A stretch of DNA of 64,000 nt from Algibacter sp045066735 (GTDB lineage: Bacteria > Bacteroidota > Bacteroidia > Flavobacteriales > Flavobacteriaceae), in contig NZ_JBISHH010000022.1 in the NCBI RefSeq assembly GCF_045066735.1, positions 186,001-250,000 of the forward strand, written 5' to 3'. The position numbers were made by a program, and so were the translations under genes. The notes under the pieces were generated by a model. That model had not been told where the DNA came from. It saw only the letters and a program-made list of their open reading frames with translations, and ran no database searches. Below, piece by piece: positions 36,526 to 46,001 of the stretch (the first letter of the stretch is position 1; the number at the start of each line of letters is the position of its first letter).

Positions 36526-37557
36526 ATGTTCATGATTTTAGAAATAAAACCCAATAGAATATTCGTTTTAGGGTTTATCGCTCTATTAACTCTACAATTT
36601 AGCTGTTCTAGTAGTGATTTAGAAACCGATGAGGTGACTGAAGAGGAGGACGAGGTGGTAGTGATAATTCCTCCTGTTGATAATGAGCCGAATAGTGCTT
36701 ATCCTTTGTCAGATCAATCTAACGTCGGACTATGGATTTTAAATACTGAAGTAAGTGATGAATTTGATGGTGTTACATTAGATGAAAGTAAATGGCTCAT
36801 TCAAGGCAGAAATGGAGAGTTTCAGTCAAACTTTAAAGGTAGAGCGCCATCACAATTTTCAACAAATAATGTACGTCTAGAGGATGGTAAGTTAAAATTA
36901 GAAACGAGGTGGAAACCAGACTATAATTTTTCTCCAACCGTTGCAAGCGATGGTACAAAATATGAAAACGTAACAACAGCGGCAGTAATTACAAAACAAG
37001 AGTTTGTTTACGGGTATTTAGAAGTTAAGTGTAAAGCTGCCGATGCAGAAATAACAAGTTCTTTTTGGGGAACAGGTAATAATACAGAACTGGATTTTTT
37101 TGAAATGTTTGGGGATCACAGACAAGCTACTAAACTCATTAAGGATAAAGAGTTGTGGTGGTCTATCCACGATTGGTCAGCGGCAGGACGAGGAAAAACT
37201 ACCTATACCGAGCATCACCAACTCGACTTTAGAGTAGCCGAAGCATTTCATGTTTATGGTTATGAGTGGAGTGCAGATGGAATCAAAATTTATTTAGATG
37301 GAGTATTGTTTAAAGACGTTCCTAAAGCAACTATTAACGCTTATAATGATGTTGCTAATGAAAACGGTGGTAATGGAGTAAACGAAAATTATGTGGTTAC
37401 TAAGCCTATAAAACTTTGGTTTGATCAGGAAACATTTCCATGGCATGGCGTACCAAACAGTAAGGAAGATTTAGAATTAAATAGTCCGGATAGTAAAAAA
37501 AGCGATGGTATTGTGGATTTCGAGATTGAGTACCTTAGAGTTTGGCAAAAGAGCTAA
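36526..37557 (+). CDS. GH16 beta-agarase/porphyranase-type lipoprotein, copy A
   Basis: This endo-hydrolase should cut beta-linkages in agar or porphyran. The 343-residue protein has a lipoprotein signal with Cys27 (LQFSCSSS) and a very acidic linker (31-45), a likely surface-export signal. The GH16 domain runs from about 58 to the end: YPLSDQSNVGLWILNTEVSDEFDG, GRAPSQFS, then the catalytic ELDFFE (E188 nucleophile, D190, E193 acid/base), and KLWFDQETFPWHG. It shares long identical segments with the next gene and the GH16 at 53003, so the three are paralogs. Its start is 8 bp after the kinase gene. The 3' end overlaps nothing if the next gene starts at 37586. Confidence 0.93.
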   Translation: MFMILEIKPNRIFVLGFIALLTLQFSCSSSDLETDEVTEEEDEVVVIIPPVDNEPNSAYPLSDQSNVGLWILNTEVSDEFDGVTLDESKWLIQGRNGEFQSNFKGRAPSQFSTNNVRLEDGKLKLETRWKPDYNFSPTVASDGTKYENVTTAAVITKQEFVYGYLEVKCKAADAEITSSFWGTGNNTELDFFEMFGDHRQATKLIKDKELWWSIHDWSAAGRGKTTYTEHHQLDFRVAEAFHVYGYEWSADGIKIYLDGVLFKDVPKATINAYNDVANENGGNGVNENYVVTKPIKLWFDQETFPWHGVPNSKEDLELNSPDSKKSDGIVDFEIEYLRVWQKS

Positions 37558-37585
37558 ATCTTATTTAATTTTAATACAATCAATA

Positions 37586-38593
37586 ATGATACAAATAAAA
37601 ACGATGTTCAGAATAGGGTTTCTTTTCATTTTCATAATGTTTATAAGTTGTGGAGGTCAATCAAAAACTGTAAAATATAATAAAAGTGTTTCCGAGGTAT
37701 ATCCATTCTCAGACCAGAGTAATGCGGGTAATTGGATGCTAAATACAGAAGCTAGTGATGAATTTGAAGCCTCAACAATTGATGAAGATCGATGGTATAT
37801 TGTTGGAAAATTTGAAAACGGAAAACCTGTTTATAAAGATCCAGATTACCCTAATAAAAGAGTTTGGAAAGGGCGTGCACCTTCTCAGTTTTCAGGAAGA
37901 AATTACAGATTAGAAAACGGAAAATTAATTCTTGAAACTCGTTGGGAACCTGATTTTCCTTTCGCTGATGATAATAAACAAACTTGGGGCCCAGATAAAA
38001 AAGTTGAAAAATTTGAAAACTTAACGACAGCATGCTTCATTGGTCGTAAAAATTTTAAATACGGCTACATGGAAATAAAAAGTAAAGCTGCTGATGCAGA
38101 AATTACAAGTGCGTTTTGGGCAACAGGAAGTCAAACAGAACTTGATATATTTGAACAGTTTGGAGATCATCGTCAAAAAGGAAAAGAATGGAAAGACAGA
38201 GAACTATGGTGGTCTATTCATGATTGGAGTGCAGAAGGAAAAGGTAAAACAGTTTATACAGAGCGTTTAGATTATGGTTTTAGAGTCGCTGATGATTTTC
38301 ATGTATATGGTATAGAATGGGATGAAAATGGATTAAAACTTTATGTTGATGGCAAACTATTTACACAAGCCACTAAAGAGCAAGTAGATGCTTATGCTAA
38401 AGAAAAAAACTTACATAACGGGTGGGTTATGGATGGTCCAATTCATATATGGTTGGACCAAGAAACATTTCCATGGCACGGTGTTCCAGATAGCAAGGAA
38501 GATTTAGAATTAAATAGCCCTGAAGGTAAAAAAAATGATGGCGTTGTAGATTTTGAAATTGAATATGTGCGCATTTGGCAGAAAAAACAATAA
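37586..38593 (+). CDS. GH16 beta-agarase/porphyranase-type lipoprotein, copy B
   Basis: I take the ATG at 37586, which gives a lipoprotein signal with Cys22 (MFISCGGQ) and 335 residues; the open frame runs further upstream into copy A but without a signal peptide. The GH16 domain (about 38-335) has SDQSNAGNWMLNTEASDEFE, GRAPSQFSG, and catalytic ELDIFE (E185, D187, E190), then LWWSIHDWSAEGKGKT and IWLDQETFPWHG. It lies 28 bp after copy A, a clear tandem duplicate. Compared with copy A it carries a short insert at about 76-92 (FENGKPVYKDPDYPNK) near the substrate cleft, which may change the preferred sulfation or methylation pattern. It is the last enzyme of the operon that starts at 34746. Confidence 0.93.
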   Translation: MIQIKTMFRIGFLFIFIMFISCGGQSKTVKYNKSVSEVYPFSDQSNAGNWMLNTEASDEFEASTIDEDRWYIVGKFENGKPVYKDPDYPNKRVWKGRAPSQFSGRNYRLENGKLILETRWEPDFPFADDNKQTWGPDKKVEKFENLTTACFIGRKNFKYGYMEIKSKAADAEITSAFWATGSQTELDIFEQFGDHRQKGKEWKDRELWWSIHDWSAEGKGKTVYTERLDYGFRVADDFHVYGIEWDENGLKLYVDGKLFTQATKEQVDAYAKEKNLHNGWVMDGPIHIWLDQETFPWHGVPDSKEDLELNSPEGKKNDGVVDFEIEYVRIWQKKQ

Positions 38594-38658
38594 ATGGTTC
38601 TATTATTGAATAATTAGATTAAATACAAACATTAATTATTAACATTAAATTTATTATA

Positions 38659-39009
38659 ATGAAAAAAATTCTTTTAGTACTAGTATTAGTTATGACGGTT
38701 TCTGCAACTTTTGGACAGAATAAGTGGCATGTAGGTCAAAACGATAAGTTTGTCGCAGCTGCAACAACTGAATATAATTTAGATGAAGATCAACAAGAAA
38801 CACTTCGTGAATCTAGGATGGATATGGTTAAAACTTATATTAGTTCTAACAAAGACTTTAAAGATGGAAAAATAACTAAAGAAGAGAAAAATGAAATCAC
38901 AGGTAATTCTAGTAAAGCTTTTAACAGTACTATGGTAAAATTAACTGGTAAATCTTATAAAGAACTAAAGCCTTTTTTAGATAAAATGCGAGAGGCACTT
39001 AAAAAATAA
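38659..39009 (+). CDS. small secreted helical protein of unknown function
   Basis: The 116-residue protein has a signal peptide (about 1-19, ending ATFGQ). Its mature part of about 97 residues is mostly charged helix (NLDEDQQETLRESRMDMVKTY, KITKEEKNEITGNSSKAFN, YKELKPFLDKMREALKK). The composition recalls small periplasmic Spy/CpxP-like or DUF-type helical proteins, but I do not recognise a family. It lies 65 bp after the GH16 copy B and is followed by a terminator, then by a decayed copy of its own C-terminus and a second terminator. Its conservation inside a carbohydrate operon suggests a role in stress or folding of the exported enzymes, which is only inference. Confidence 0.6.
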   Translation: MKKILLVLVLVMTVSATFGQNKWHVGQNDKFVAAATTEYNLDEDQQETLRESRMDMVKTYISSNKDFKDGKITKEEKNEITGNSSKAFNSTMVKLTGKSYKELKPFLDKMREALKK

Positions 39010-39023
39010 TTGATTTTTATAAA

Positions 39024-39060
39024 TAAACCGGGTATGTAGTTACTATATATCCGGTTTTTA
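39024..39060 (+). terminator. rho-independent terminator
   Basis: AAACCGG and CCGGTTT pair across an AT-rich loop of about 18 nt and run into T. It lies shortly after the small secreted protein gene. Confidence 0.75.
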
Positions 39061-39071
39061 ATTGGTTTTTA

Positions 39072-39149
39072 ACTAAAACTACAGGAAATACCGATAAATA
39101 ATTAAAACCATTTTTAAAAAGAATGCGCGAAGAATTAAAAAATCTTTAA
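39072..39149 (+). pseudogene. decayed copy of the small secreted protein's C-terminus
   Basis: The frame reads TKTTGNTDK, a stop, then LKPFLKRMREELKNL and a stop, against VKLTGKSYKELKPFLDKMREALKK in the intact gene; a GAA codon became TAA. It shows that the small gene was once tandemly duplicated. The copy is followed by its own hairpin terminator. Confidence 0.7.
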
Positions 39150-39174
39150 TAAAATAAAAACCGAAAGTTTAAGA

Positions 39175-39209
39175 AATCCTCAAGAAATAATTCTTGAGGA
39201 TTTTTTTTC
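39175..39209 (+). terminator. strong rho-independent terminator
   Basis: AATCCTCAAGAA and TTCTTGAGGATT form a perfect 12-bp stem with an ATAA loop, followed by a T-run. It isolates the upstream operon from the susC-2 promoter. Confidence 0.92.
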
Positions 39210-39249
39210 TTAATAAAAACAGGGCTTAATTATTAATAAACAATATATG

Positions 39250-39315
39250 AGGTAATTAATCTATAGTTTTGGGTAATTTTTGATAGGTGTGTCATATATG
39301 AATATACTAATTTAG
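39250..39315 (+). promoter_or_regulatory. putative activator direct repeat and -7 element, susC-2
   Basis: AGGTAA at 39250-39255 and GGGTAA at 39271-39276 are 21 bp apart. After a 31-nt gap lies TAATTTAG (39308-39315), one mismatch from TAnnTTTG. This would give an unusually long leader of about 200 nt before the susC-2 ATG. Confidence 0.7.
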
Positions 39316-39440
39316 ATGAGCAAATTATGTTGCTTATTAATTAAGGTTTTATCAAATTATAATTAACGTATAAAAACAGATGTATATGACATAGACTTAA
39401 CTGGAAAATTAACTAAACAAAAATCATTTAAAGAAAAAAG

Positions 39441-39470
39441 AATCGGCAAATGCTAGAACATTTACCGATT
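39441..39470 (+). other. hairpin in the susC-2 leader
   Basis: AATCGGCAAATG and CATTTACCGATT form a 12-bp stem with one C-A mismatch and a six-base loop. There is no T-run after it, so it is not a simple terminator. It lies in the predicted untranslated leader, 49 bp before the susC-2 ATG, and might affect mRNA stability, translation or pairing with a small RNA. Confidence 0.55.
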
Positions 39471-39519
39471 AGCTAAAATGATTAAAACTAAATTAAACCA
39501 TTAAACTCAAAACAAAAAT

Positions 39520-42500
39520 ATGAAAAATCACCTTAATTTAAAGGGGAGCTCCCTTTATTCATTAAAGTTTGATTTAAAGATGAGACTTTCAATTTGTATT
39601 ATGCTATGCTCTCTTTTTCAAATGAATGCAACTACTTTTACAGAAATAGAAACTCCAGAAATTGAATCTACTCAAAAAATAACGGTAACAGGTACGGTTT
39701 CCGATGCTAACGGACCATTACCCGGAGTTAATATTATAGTAAAAGGAACTACGGTAGGATCTCAAACAGATTTTGACGGACAATTTACTGTATCCATTGA
39801 AAACACAAATTCAGTACTTGTATTTTCTTATATTGGATATGTTACTCAAGAAGTTAAAGTTGGGAGTGATAAAAATATCAATATAGTCCTGGAGCAAGAT
39901 ACCGCAAAGCTGGATGAGATTGTTGTTGTTGGTTATACAACAAGAAAGAGAGGCGATATTACAGGCTCTGTAAGTACCGTGAATGCCGCTGAGATTCAAA
40001 ATTCAGCAAATAAGGATGTTGCTAAATCTTTATCCGGTAAAGTTTCAGGTCTTATTGTTGCAGATAGAGGTGGTTATCCCGGTTCTACAAGTAGTGAAGA
40101 TTTAACCTTGCTAATTCGTGGTGTTTCAACATTAGGAAACAATTCTCCGTTAATATTAATAGACGGTATTCCTTCAGGTTCTTTTCAACAATTGGCACCG
40201 CAAGATATTGAGTCTTTATCTGTTTTAAAAGATGGCGCCGCTGCTATTTATGGTACTAGGGCTGCAAATGGAGTTATTTTAATTACTACTAAAAGAGGTA
40301 AATCTGGTAAGCCTAAATTTAATTTCTCAACCCAATATTCAGTTTCTCAATTTTCTAATTTTCCATCACAAATGTCATCAGAGCAGTATGCCATTTATGA
40401 AAACGAAATAGCAGATAGAAATGGATCAGCATTGCCTTTTTCACAAACAGATATTGAAACATTTGCTAATGGTAGTGATCCTATAAATTTTCCTAATACG
40501 GATTGGGCAGATTTAACATTTGCTAGTACTTCGCCAGAAACAAGAAATTCATTATCTATATCTGGAGGAAGTGAAAACGTAAGTTATTTTGTAAGTGGAG
40601 ATGCACTTAATCAAAAAGGTATTTATAGATCTGGCGATTTAAACTTTAAACAATACCAATTACGTTCTAATATAGATATTAATTTGTTTGAAGGATTTAA
40701 ATTAGGTGTTGACTTAACGGGTAGAATAGGTGAGACAAATGAGCCTGGTGTTGATAGAGCAAACATATATAAACATATATATACAAATTTACCAACACAG
40801 GTTGGAATATATCCTAATGGATTACCTGGTTTTGGTGGTGAAAACGGACAAAACCCATACCTAATGGCTAGTAATGCATCTGGATTTACTAATAGAATTA
40901 CTCATAATTATAGAGCTAGAATTTCTTATAATTGGAAATTAGATCAATATGTTGAAGGATTAAGTATAAGAGGTTTTGCTGGTCTTGGTCAAGTTAGTTA
41001 TGAAAATAGATCTTGGGATAAGCCATGGTCATATTATCAACTGGTTAATGGTGAATATGAAGAATCTCAAGGATATCAAGTTAGTCCAGATAGAGTGCTA
41101 CAAGATACTTTTAATAAAAGTAACCAAACGTTATTGAACACTACTATTCATTACTCAAAAACCTTAGGTGAAGATCATAATTTAAGCGCCTTTGTTGGAT
41201 ATGAAAATTCTTCAACTAAAAACCGTTCATTTTTTGCTCAAAGAACTGGTTTTAATTTAGAATCAATTGCAGAGTTAGATCTTGGGTCTGGTGATAATCA
41301 AACAAATGGGGGAACTTCTCAAGATTTCGGATTTGTTAGTTATTTTGGTTCATTATCCTACGATTTTCAGAAAAAGTATTTTATTGATTTAACAGTACGT
41401 CGTGATGGTTCTAGTAGGTTTGCTCCTGGAAACAAATTTGGTACTTTCCCTGGTGTAGCACTATCATGGGCAATAGATAAAGAATCATTCATGGAAAATG
41501 TAGACTGGATTAATGCTCTAAAAATAAGATCATCCTTTTCAAGAATGGGTAATGATAGAATTGACCAATTTCAATATTTAAATAGTTATGCTCTAGGTTA
41601 TCCTACAAATGCTCAGGGTAATGGATGGTATCAACCTAATGGCTATGTATTTGGTACGCCTGGAGTAGCTTTAGGTGGTTTTGGTAGAAGTGTAGTTCCT
41701 AATGAACAAGTGACTTGGGAAACAGCAGACATGATGAATGTTGGATTGAGTTTTTCTTTATTTGATAGCAGGTTATCAGGAGATTTTAATTATTTCTACC
41801 AAAAGAGAACAGATATATTAGTAGGAAGTAGCGGTGTTCCAGATATTTCGGGGTTAACAGGAAGTGCTTTACCAGATGAAAATATAGGTGAAGTGAATAA
41901 TTTTGGATGGGAATTTGAATTAGGTTGGAGAGATCAAATAGGAGAAGTAGATTACAATCTTGGTTTTAATTTTACTAATGCTCAAAATGAGGTAGTAACT
42001 CTTGGAGAATCAGATAATGTTCCTGATTATAGAAAAAGAGAAGGTAAATCTGTAAACTCTTATATAGTTTTCCCTACAGCTGGTATTTTTAGAGATCAAG
42101 CGCAAGTAGATGCTACGGCAGTAAAAAAAGATGGTACCGTAGAAGGAGAGCCTATTTATCTTGATACTAACGAAGATGGTGTGATAAGTGCTGATGATAG
42201 AATAAGAGTTGATACGTCGGCTATTCCAGAAATACAATATGGTATTTATGGGGGGATAAATTATAGCAATTGGAATTTTAATTTTCTTTTTCAAGGTCAG
42301 GCAAAAGCAGATGTGTTAGTGTTTTTTGATCAATCGGGAGCTAAACCAGATTTTGTGTTTAATGATAGATGGACACCTAATAACCGTGATGCATCATACC
42401 CAAGAGCATTTGCTCAAGGAGATACCTATAGTGCTGTGCAAAACCAAATAGCAGCTTCGGCGGTTAATAGTGGTTTTGAAGGTGCAGATTTGTATTTAAA

Positions 42501-42732
42501 AGATGCTTCTTTTTTAAGGTTGAAAGAAATTGAAATTGGTTATACACTTACAAAAGATGTTACAAAATTTGCTGATATTAAAATATCACTAAGAGGGTTT
42601 AACGTACTTACCATGTTCTCTGATATATATGATTTAGGTTTAGATCCAGAAGCAACAGGTTATAACAACTTTAGAAATAGTACATACCCGTCATTAAAGA
42701 GTTATACTCTCGGATTAAATATAAATTTTTAA
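39520..42732 (+). CDS. susC: SusC-type TonB-dependent outer-membrane transporter 2
   Basis: The 1070-residue protein begins with the extended N-terminus usual for SusC (YSLKFDLKMRLSICIMLCS, signal about 21-38). A carboxypeptidase-regulatory-like domain lies at about 53-125 (VTGTVSDANGPLPGVNIIVKG). The plug starts at LDEIVVVGYTTRKRGDITGSV (about 130) with LILIDGIPSG and VLKDGAAAIYGTRAANGVI. The barrel ends with the aromatic tail YTLGLNINF. The sequence is only distantly related to SusC-1, so the two transporters probably take up different oligosaccharides, for example agarose- versus porphyran-type. The SusD gene follows at once. Its promoter has the shared direct repeat and a long leader with a hairpin. 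Confidence 0.96.
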   Translation: MKNHLNLKGSSLYSLKFDLKMRLSICIMLCSLFQMNATTFTEIETPEIESTQKITVTGTVSDANGPLPGVNIIVKGTTVGSQTDFDGQFTVSIENTNSVLVFSYIGYVTQEVKVGSDKNINIVLEQDTAKLDEIVVVGYTTRKRGDITGSVSTVNAAEIQNSANKDVAKSLSGKVSGLIVADRGGYPGSTSSEDLTLLIRGVSTLGNNSPLILIDGIPSGSFQQLAPQDIESLSVLKDGAAAIYGTRAANGVILITTKRGKSGKPKFNFSTQYSVSQFSNFPSQMSSEQYAIYENEIADRNGSALPFSQTDIETFANGSDPINFPNTDWADLTFASTSPETRNSLSISGGSENVSYFVSGDALNQKGIYRSGDLNFKQYQLRSNIDINLFEGFKLGVDLTGRIGETNEPGVDRANIYKHIYTNLPTQVGIYPNGLPGFGGENGQNPYLMASNASGFTNRITHNYRARISYNWKLDQYVEGLSIRGFAGLGQVSYENRSWDKPWSYYQLVNGEYEESQGYQVSPDRVLQDTFNKSNQTLLNTTIHYSKTLGEDHNLSAFVGYENSSTKNRSFFAQRTGFNLESIAELDLGSGDNQTNGGTSQDFGFVSYFGSLSYDFQKKYFIDLTVRRDGSSRFAPGNKFGTFPGVALSWAIDKESFMENVDWINALKIRSSFSRMGNDRIDQFQYLNSYALGYPTNAQGNGWYQPNGYVFGTPGVALGGFGRSVVPNEQVTWETADMMNVGLSFSLFDSRLSGDFNYFYQKRTDILVGSSGVPDISGLTGSALPDENIGEVNNFGWEFELGWRDQIGEVDYNLGFNFTNAQNEVVTLGESDNVPDYRKREGKSVNSYIVFPTAGIFRDQAQVDATAVKKDGTVEGEPIYLDTNEDGVISADDRIRVDTSAIPEIQYGIYGGINYSNWNFNFLFQGQAKADVLVFFDQSGAKPDFVFNDRWTPNNRDASYPRAFAQGDTYSAVQNQIAASAVNSGFEGADLYLKDASFLRLKEIEIGYTLTKDVTKFADIKISLRGFNVLTMFSDIYDLGLDPEATGYNNFRNSTYPSLKSYTLGLNINF

Positions 42733-42768
42733 TTAGTTATGATAGTAGATAATTTAAAAAGACAACAA

Positions 42769-44523
42769 ATGAAAAATATAAAAATTGCATCAATAACTTT
42801 TCTAATTGCTTTTTTTACAATCTTTGGTTGTGAAGATGTAATAGATGTAGAGCCTCAAGATAGGGTTACAGAAGTAGCTGTTTACGCCGATATTGAGCAA
42901 GTAGAAGCCTTAGTTTACCCAATGTATAATAGTACAGAAGGTTGGGCTATAAGAAGAAATGACTTTTGGGGACAAAGGATTAATATTGAAGGTGCTTCTT
43001 TCGAAGCTAAATTTAATTTTAGAGATTTAAATAGTATATACCAATTAAGAGCTGGTGGATGGTCTAAATCTAACGTTGGAGGATCATTTGCTGGAAAATG
43101 GCAAAATTATTGGTCTTACGTACAATCAACTAATGAGTTTTTGAGCAAAATAGATGAGAGTCCTGCTATGGCCTTAGATCCTGAAAAAGGAGAAGTTTTA
43201 AAGGCTGAAGTTCGATTTTTAAGAGCTAATTTGTATACTAAATTAATTAAATTCTTTGGAGGTGTGCCAATAATAACAGAGCCAGCGAAAATTACAGATA
43301 ATTTTGAATATACTAGAAACAGTTACGAAGACTGTGTTAAATTTATTGTAGAGGAGTTAGATGCAGCAGCAGCAGTGTTACCAACAACACGTTCAGCGGC
43401 AGAATTTGGAAGAGCTACAAAAACAGCAGCTTTGGCAGTAAAATCACGTACATTATTATATGCAGCTAGTGATTTACATGACCCTAACCTTTTACCGCAA
43501 ACAACTAATACAGAGCTTTATTCTTACCCAGTTACAAGTAAATGGGAAGATGCGGAAAATGCTGCAAAAGCCGTAATTGATATAGTAGGGGAAGATGCAT
43601 TAATTCAAGTAGCAGATGCTAAAGAATATCAAGAGCTGTTCTTATCTCCAAATGAAAATATTATATTCGCAAGACCTTATGCTGCTGGTCTTTATGAAGT
43701 CGGGACAGGTGGGTTCAATGCTGCAAACTCACTTCCAGATCAAGCACAATCTCCTAGTGGTTATGGTGGTTGGGGATTATGTTCTCCAACGCATAATTTT
43801 GCTCTTGAGTTTAATTATGATGATGGTACTTCTACAGGAGGTATTACGCCAGCTAGTCCAAACGATAACAGAGAAATGAGATATTATGCCAACCTTAATT
43901 TTCAAGGTGCTGAATTTAGAGGGCGCCCTGTGGATTATGCATTAGCTGTAACTCCTAATGCCTCGACGCCTGATGGTTTAGATTCTCCAAATGGACTTGG
44001 TAATGTATTACATTCTTCAAAAACCGGTTATAATATTAGAAAGTTTCAAGATGAATCTTTAAGTGCTACTAATGGCATCTCTGCTAATCGGCCATATATC
44101 TTATATCGAGTAGCTGAAATGTATTTAAATTATGCAGAAGCTTTGGCTGAACAGGGTAAAGATGGTTTGGCAAGCACATACCTTAGTAGAGTATCAGTTC
44201 GAGGAAAACAACCAACTATTAATTTAACTGGTGATGCTCTTAAAGCTGCTATAAAAAGAGAAAGACGTGTTGAACTTTGTTTTGAAGGGCATAACTTTTT
44301 TGATGAGAGACGCTGGTTAAATGAAGATCATTTAGGGTTTGATATTAAAGGATTAAGATGGACGAAAGAAACCAATGGAGATCTAACTTTTGAAGAGTAT
44401 TCACTTTTCGAAGATTCCACTCAAGGCAGATTATGGTTTGATAGACAATACTATCTTCCTATACCAGAAGGCGATTCAGAAATAGTACCTACTTTAATTC
44501 AGAATGATGGTTATACCAACTAA
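42769..44523 (+). CDS. susD: SusD-type surface glycan-binding lipoprotein 2
   Basis: I take the ATG at 42769, which gives a lipoprotein signal with Cys21 (FTIFGCEDV) and 584 residues; an in-frame ATG at 42739 would add ten residues. SusD/RagB markers include VIDVEPQDRVTEVAVYAD near the N-terminus, LKAEVRFLRANLYTKLIKFFGGVPII (about 140-165), YRVAEMYLNYAEALAEQGKDG at about 443-463, and KRERRVELCFEGHNFFDERRW at about 490-510. It partners SusC-2. No further surface lipoprotein follows; a strong terminator ends this two-gene operon. Confidence 0.95.
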   Translation: MKNIKIASITFLIAFFTIFGCEDVIDVEPQDRVTEVAVYADIEQVEALVYPMYNSTEGWAIRRNDFWGQRINIEGASFEAKFNFRDLNSIYQLRAGGWSKSNVGGSFAGKWQNYWSYVQSTNEFLSKIDESPAMALDPEKGEVLKAEVRFLRANLYTKLIKFFGGVPIITEPAKITDNFEYTRNSYEDCVKFIVEELDAAAAVLPTTRSAAEFGRATKTAALAVKSRTLLYAASDLHDPNLLPQTTNTELYSYPVTSKWEDAENAAKAVIDIVGEDALIQVADAKEYQELFLSPNENIIFARPYAAGLYEVGTGGFNAANSLPDQAQSPSGYGGWGLCSPTHNFALEFNYDDGTSTGGITPASPNDNREMRYYANLNFQGAEFRGRPVDYALAVTPNASTPDGLDSPNGLGNVLHSSKTGYNIRKFQDESLSATNGISANRPYILYRVAEMYLNYAEALAEQGKDGLASTYLSRVSVRGKQPTINLTGDALKAAIKRERRVELCFEGHNFFDERRWLNEDHLGFDIKGLRWTKETNGDLTFEEYSLFEDSTQGRLWFDRQYYLPIPEGDSEIVPTLIQNDGYTN

Positions 44524-44565
44524 TTTGTTTTAACATATAGTAGTTAGTCATTTTTAAAATACCGA

Positions 44566-44596
44566 AGGTTATGCCTTCGGTATTTTGCTTTATACG
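44566..44596 (+). terminator. strong rho-independent terminator of susCD-2
   Basis: AAAATACCGAAGG and CCTTCGGTATTTT form a perfect 13-bp stem with a five-base loop. It lies 42 bp after the SusD-2 stop. Confidence 0.92.
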
Positions 44597-44672
44597 AATA
44601 TTTTATACAATGTAAATAATGCAAAACTTGTTAATATGTATTATTTTTAATGGTTTCCTAAATTACACAATA

Positions 44673-44738
44673 AGGTAATATTGATTATCTAAGGGATAAA
44701 TTGCAAGGGTATCGAGAACTATGGATGATTTATTTTAG
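44673..44738 (+). promoter_or_regulatory. putative activator direct repeat and -7 element, cycloisomerase operon
   Basis: AGGTAA at 44673-44678 and GGATAA at 44694-44699 are 21 bp apart. After a 31-nt gap lies TATTTTAG (44731-44738), one mismatch from TAnnTTTG. The pair ends 124 bp before the cycloisomerase ATG. Confidence 0.65.
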
Positions 44739-44823
44739 TATAAAATTTAATGGTACGTTTTTTTATTATTAACTAAATGTACTATTGTTAATTAGCCAAA
44801 AGATTTAATATAAATTATAAGAC

Positions 44824-45996
44824 ATGGTAATTGAAAAAATAGAGGCATTTGTATTAAAAGATAAACTGTCAAATAGTTTCTTCTTTTCTCAATGGGAGTA
44901 TTCAGAACGATGCATTTGTGTTGTAAAAGTTACGGCTTCAGATGGGACTTATGGATGGGGAGAAGGTTATGGACCAGCAACATTAATAGAATCAGGAATT
45001 AAGTTGTTAGAACCTATTGTTTTGGGTGAAGATCCGTTGCAAAACGAGGTTATTTGGAATAAAATGTATCGAAAAACTCTAGATTTTGCCAGAAGAGGAG
45101 TTTTAATGGCTTCTATTAGTGCAATTGATATTGCTATTTGGGATCTAAAAGGTAAAATACTTGGATTGCCAATCTCTACCTTATTAGGTGGTGCTCACAG
45201 AACGAAAATAAGACCTTACGCTACAGGTTTGTATTTTACCGACCATGATAATCCAACTAAAGATTTCGAAGCAGAAGCTAGGTTATATATTTCTCAGGGT
45301 TTTAAATCTATGAAAATGAAAGTTGGCTTGGGTATAAAAGCCGATGTAAAGAATGTAAAAATGATGCGAGAAATAATTGGGCCAGATATCCAGTTAATGG
45401 TGGATTCTAATCATGCGTATACGTTAAGAGAAGCTACCGAGCTTGCTAAAAAAATTGAGAAATATGATATTAGTTGGTTTGAAGAACCAATTTCGCCTGA
45501 GTTTTACGGGCAATATAACGAGTTGAGACAAAAAACAACCATACCGATATCTGGAGGTGAGTGTGAATATTTGAGATTTGGTTTTAATGAATTAATAAAA
45601 AACAAATCTGTAGATATTCTTCAACCAGATATTTGTGCTAGTGGTGGGCTTACAGAAGCGAAAAGAATAGCCGCTTTAGCAAGTACAAATGGTATCGATT
45701 TAATTCCTCATACATGGGGAACATCTATAGGATTACATGTCGCATTACATTTTATTTCTAATATCGAGTCTATTCCGGGTAGAATGTATCAACCAGATTT
45801 TTTAATAGAATTTGATCAAACAGAAAATGGACTTAGAGATAATTTATCTTTTCCAAAGTTGGAAATGAAAGACGGTATGCTAGAAGTACCAAATAGACCC
45901 GGATTAGGTATTGATATTGACGAAGAAGTGCTACGTAAATATTGTGCAAATAATTCTACAGATAAAACTATAATTGAAAAAATATTAAAAAAATAA
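44824..45996 (+). CDS. enolase-superfamily cycloisomerase, probable 3,6-anhydro-L-galactonate cycloisomerase
   Basis: Members of this superfamily abstract a proton next to a carboxylate using a magnesium ion. The 390-residue cytoplasmic protein resembles D-galactarolactone cycloisomerase of Agrobacterium across its length. Mg ligands are D194 (LMVDSNHAYT), E220 (WFEEPISPE) and E246 (SGGECE). K164 and K166 form the KMK catalytic pair, and H296 (PHTWGT) is the opposite base. Beside an aldehyde dehydrogenase 5 bp downstream, and in an agar locus, the expected reaction is ring opening of 3,6-anhydro-L-galactonate to 2-keto-3-deoxy-galactonate. The intramolecular elimination is chemically similar to galactarolactone cycloisomerisation. 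The specific substrate is inferred from context. Confidence 0.85.
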   Translation: MVIEKIEAFVLKDKLSNSFFFSQWEYSERCICVVKVTASDGTYGWGEGYGPATLIESGIKLLEPIVLGEDPLQNEVIWNKMYRKTLDFARRGVLMASISAIDIAIWDLKGKILGLPISTLLGGAHRTKIRPYATGLYFTDHDNPTKDFEAEARLYISQGFKSMKMKVGLGIKADVKNVKMMREIIGPDIQLMVDSNHAYTLREATELAKKIEKYDISWFEEPISPEFYGQYNELRQKTTIPISGGECEYLRFGFNELIKNKSVDILQPDICASGGLTEAKRIAALASTNGIDLIPHTWGTSIGLHVALHFISNIESIPGRMYQPDFLIEFDQTENGLRDNLSFPKLEMKDGMLEVPNRPGLGIDIDEEVLRKYCANNSTDKTIIEKILKK

Positions 45997-46001
45997 ACAA
46001 A

